From Roseimarinus sp035271585 (GTDB lineage Bacteria; Bacteroidota; Bacteroidia; Bacteroidales; Prolixibacteraceae): a DNA stretch of 64,000 nucleotides. Below are positions 62,813 to 64,000 of the stretch, piece after piece. The number at the start of each line of letters is the position of its first letter. Position 1 is the first letter of the stretch. Where the stretch lies: NCBI GenBank assembly GCA_035271585.1, contig DATERL010000209.1, forward strand, positions 19,995 to 83,994, in the 5' to 3' direction. The translations under genes were made by a program, and so were the position numbers. A model generated the notes under the pieces. It was given only the letters and a program-made list of their open reading frames with translations, was not told the origin of the DNA and did not search any database.

Positions 62813-63097
62813 ATTTCTTTAAGCTTAAAAAAGATTTTTCAATTTTCTATTTTATTTTTGTTGTACGCAAACATAAGTGATTTATTATTTTTAACTGATT
62901 ATTTAATAATTGAGGCTAAGTGCTGATTGTTTGTATTTTGCATTAGCTTTCTGATGCGGCAATAAATAGTTTAGGCAATCAGGTTAACGCTTTAATGTCA
63001 CATACTACTAATTCGATAGAATTTATTTTCCCCACGCGCTTTTGCCCTGATGGGCAATTGGAAATTAGGGCAGTATTTCAAACAAACAGCCCCGTTT

Positions 63098-63152
63098 AAA
63101 ACAGCACATTTGCAATCCCGATGAAAAAATCGGGTTGCAAAAGAGCTGTTTT
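63098..63152 (+). terminator. Terminator-like hairpin in divergent gap
   Basis: Outer stem aaaacagc (63098-63105) with gctgtttt (63145-63152); inner stem tttgcaatcccgat (63109-63122) with atcgggttgcaaa (63129-63141), one bulged base. Seven Ts follow on the plus strand (63149-63155). No annotated plus-strand gene precedes it within 50 kb of the same transcript direction, so it would end a short RNA or act as a leader structure. Confidence 0.65.
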
Positions 63153-63283
63153 TTTGCCACCACCACTTGTAGCAATTCGATCATGTTGTTCTGTAAATGT
63201 GATAGCTTAATTCACAAAAAAAATACACTCTGCCGTATTATGGCATACTAAATTGCTTACTTTGAAATCAAAAAATCAAAATT

Positions 63284-64000
63284 ATGGCAATTCACGAAAC
63301 GGTTAAACGATTTCATTTGATAATTGGCTTACTAAAACGTAAACCATGTAGCTTTGATGAAATAAAACAATTCCTTGAAATGCAAGGAGAATTAAGAGGT
63401 ATTCAATTTAATTTTTCAATAAGAACACTTAAACGAGACCGAGAGGATATTGCTTCAATTTATGGTTTTGAAATTGAATACAATTCATCGATAAAAGCCT
63501 ATTATATAAATCAGGATATTCAACCGGAAGCTGATAATCGGGTAATGGAGGCATTCGATGTGATGGATGCTTTCAATATAAAGACAAATATTGATGACTA
63601 TGTGCTATTTGAGAAACGACAACAACTTGGCACCAGTAATTTGTCTGATATTTTACATGCAATTAAAGACAATTTAAATATTAACTTTTGGTATCATCGG
63701 TATCAGGAAGACAATGGAAGCCTAAAAAAGGTAAGCCCTTTGGCATTAAAAGAGTTTAAATACCGATGGTATTTATTAGCAAAAGAAATTAATTCTGACG
63801 AGATAAAACCTTTTGCATTAGACCGGTTAAGTAACTTATCTGTAACCAATGTCAAATTTGCAAGTCAAAATAGAAATCTCATAAAAGATTTATTCAATGA
63901 TTGTTTTGGTATTTTTTTGCCAAACAAAAATCAAAAGGTCGAGCACATTATCCTGTCATTTCCAAAATTGAAGGGCAAGTATATTAAATCCTTAAAAATG
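63284..64000 (+). CDS. WYL-domain transcriptional regulator, 3' end off window
   Basis: My translation from ATG 63284 gives 239 codons with no stop before the window ends. The N-terminus (HETVKRFHLIIGLLKRKPCS, then FNFSIRTLKRDREDIASIYG) is a winged-HTH of the DeoR/HTH_11 type. The segment from ~115 (NINFWYHRYQEDNGSLKKVS, PLALKEFKYRWYLLAKE, FALDRLSNLSV) is a WYL domain, and a WCX-like extension begins near residue 190. WYL regulators sense ligands, probably nucleic acids or nucleotides, and often control phage-defence or DNA-repair genes. What it regulates lies outside the window or is unknown. Confidence 0.88.
   Translation, partial: MAIHETVKRFHLIIGLLKRKPCSFDEIKQFLEMQGELRGIQFNFSIRTLKRDREDIASIYGFEIEYNSSIKAYYINQDIQPEADNRVMEAFDVMDAFNIKTNIDDYVLFEKRQQLGTSNLSDILHAIKDNLNINFWYHRYQEDNGSLKKVSPLALKEFKYRWYLLAKEINSDEIKPFALDRLSNLSVTNVKFASQNRNLIKDLFNDCFGIFLPNKNQKVEHIILSFPKLKGKYIKSLKM

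Larger units (their letters stand above)
62787..63283. other. Divergent intergenic region with hairpins
   Basis: 497 bases between the divergent cyclophilin and WYL genes. It holds the -7 element for the cyclophilin gene, a small hairpin TTGCCC-TGAT-GGGCAA (63042-63057), the terminator-like hairpin at 63098-63152, and a TGTGA-N9-TCACA dyad (63198-63216) about 70 bases before the WYL start. No ORF or known RNA recognised. Confidence 0.55.

Noticed and set aside
63198..63216. TGTGA-N9-TCACA as a CRP site before the WYL gene
   Set aside because: The half-sites match but the N9 spacer does not fit CRP/FNR geometry (N6), so it is noted only as a dyad.

Overview
The window is chromosomal DNA of a member of the Bacteroidota, most likely a Bacteroidales/Marinilabiliales-type marine or anaerobic polysaccharide degrader. 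I infer this from several lineage-typical features: a C-terminal type IX secretion sorting domain, a SusC/SusD pair with a FecR anti-sigma factor and ECF sigma factor, an HU(CCDC81)-SPOR protein, a dut-TPR-DUF4292-EnvC cluster, tandem rhomboids beside mutL, and repeated -7 promoter elements of the TAnnTTTG type. The species cannot be named from the sequence. No tRNA, rRNA, CRISPR array or insertion sequence was seen.

Layout. 1-11678 (minus): an operon of two large secreted surface proteins, a roughly 3.3 kilo-residue LamG/T9SS protein and a second protein that runs off the left edge. They share a recurrent ~100-residue module, and the second carries 186-residue tandem repeats. 12421-16394 (minus): two rhomboid proteases, mutL and a small membrane protein. 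16698-18245 (plus): YifB/ComM ATPase, followed by two copies of an imperfectly palindromic intergenic repeat. 18649-24375: a secreted GH43, a HAD phosphatase/mutase, a glycosyltransferase with RfbB, and GalE. 24533-31434 (plus): HU-SPOR protein, LD-carboxypeptidase, YraN, then dut, a TPR lipoprotein, a DUF4292 lipoprotein and an EnvC-like LytM factor (envelope and division functions). 31491-34590: a Crp/Fnr regulator with a possible autoregulatory box, OsmC, a DUF2141 protein and a zinc-free MDR oxidoreductase. 35340-44203 (plus): a periplasmic-sensor histidine kinase and a tripartite RND efflux system. 44231-47046: a Cys-rich small protein, a TPR-like protein, a HAD hydrolase and MtnA.

47143-59861 is a polysaccharide utilisation locus arranged as two divergent arms. 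The minus arm runs ECF sigma, FecR, SusC (with STN domain) and SusD, for sensing and outer-membrane uptake. The plus arm runs GPH-family symporter, GH130 phosphorylase and GH94 phosphorylase, for inner-membrane import and cytoplasmic phosphorolysis. It contains no secreted depolymerase, so it looks built to scavenge short beta-linked oligosaccharides and conserve energy as sugar phosphates. Hairpins lie in several of its intercistronic gaps.

59948-62786 (minus) holds pheS and two tandem cyclophilin-type prolyl isomerases that share an unusual insertion. The right edge (63284 onward) begins a WYL-domain regulator preceded by a terminator-like hairpin in a divergent intergenic region. It may mark the start of an accessory or defence region outside the window.

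Most of the window is ordinary chromosomal content. I found no clear, wholly new multi-gene system. The least explained elements are the paired giant surface proteins with their shared module, the purely phosphorolytic PUL with its structured gaps, and the WYL/terminator boundary.
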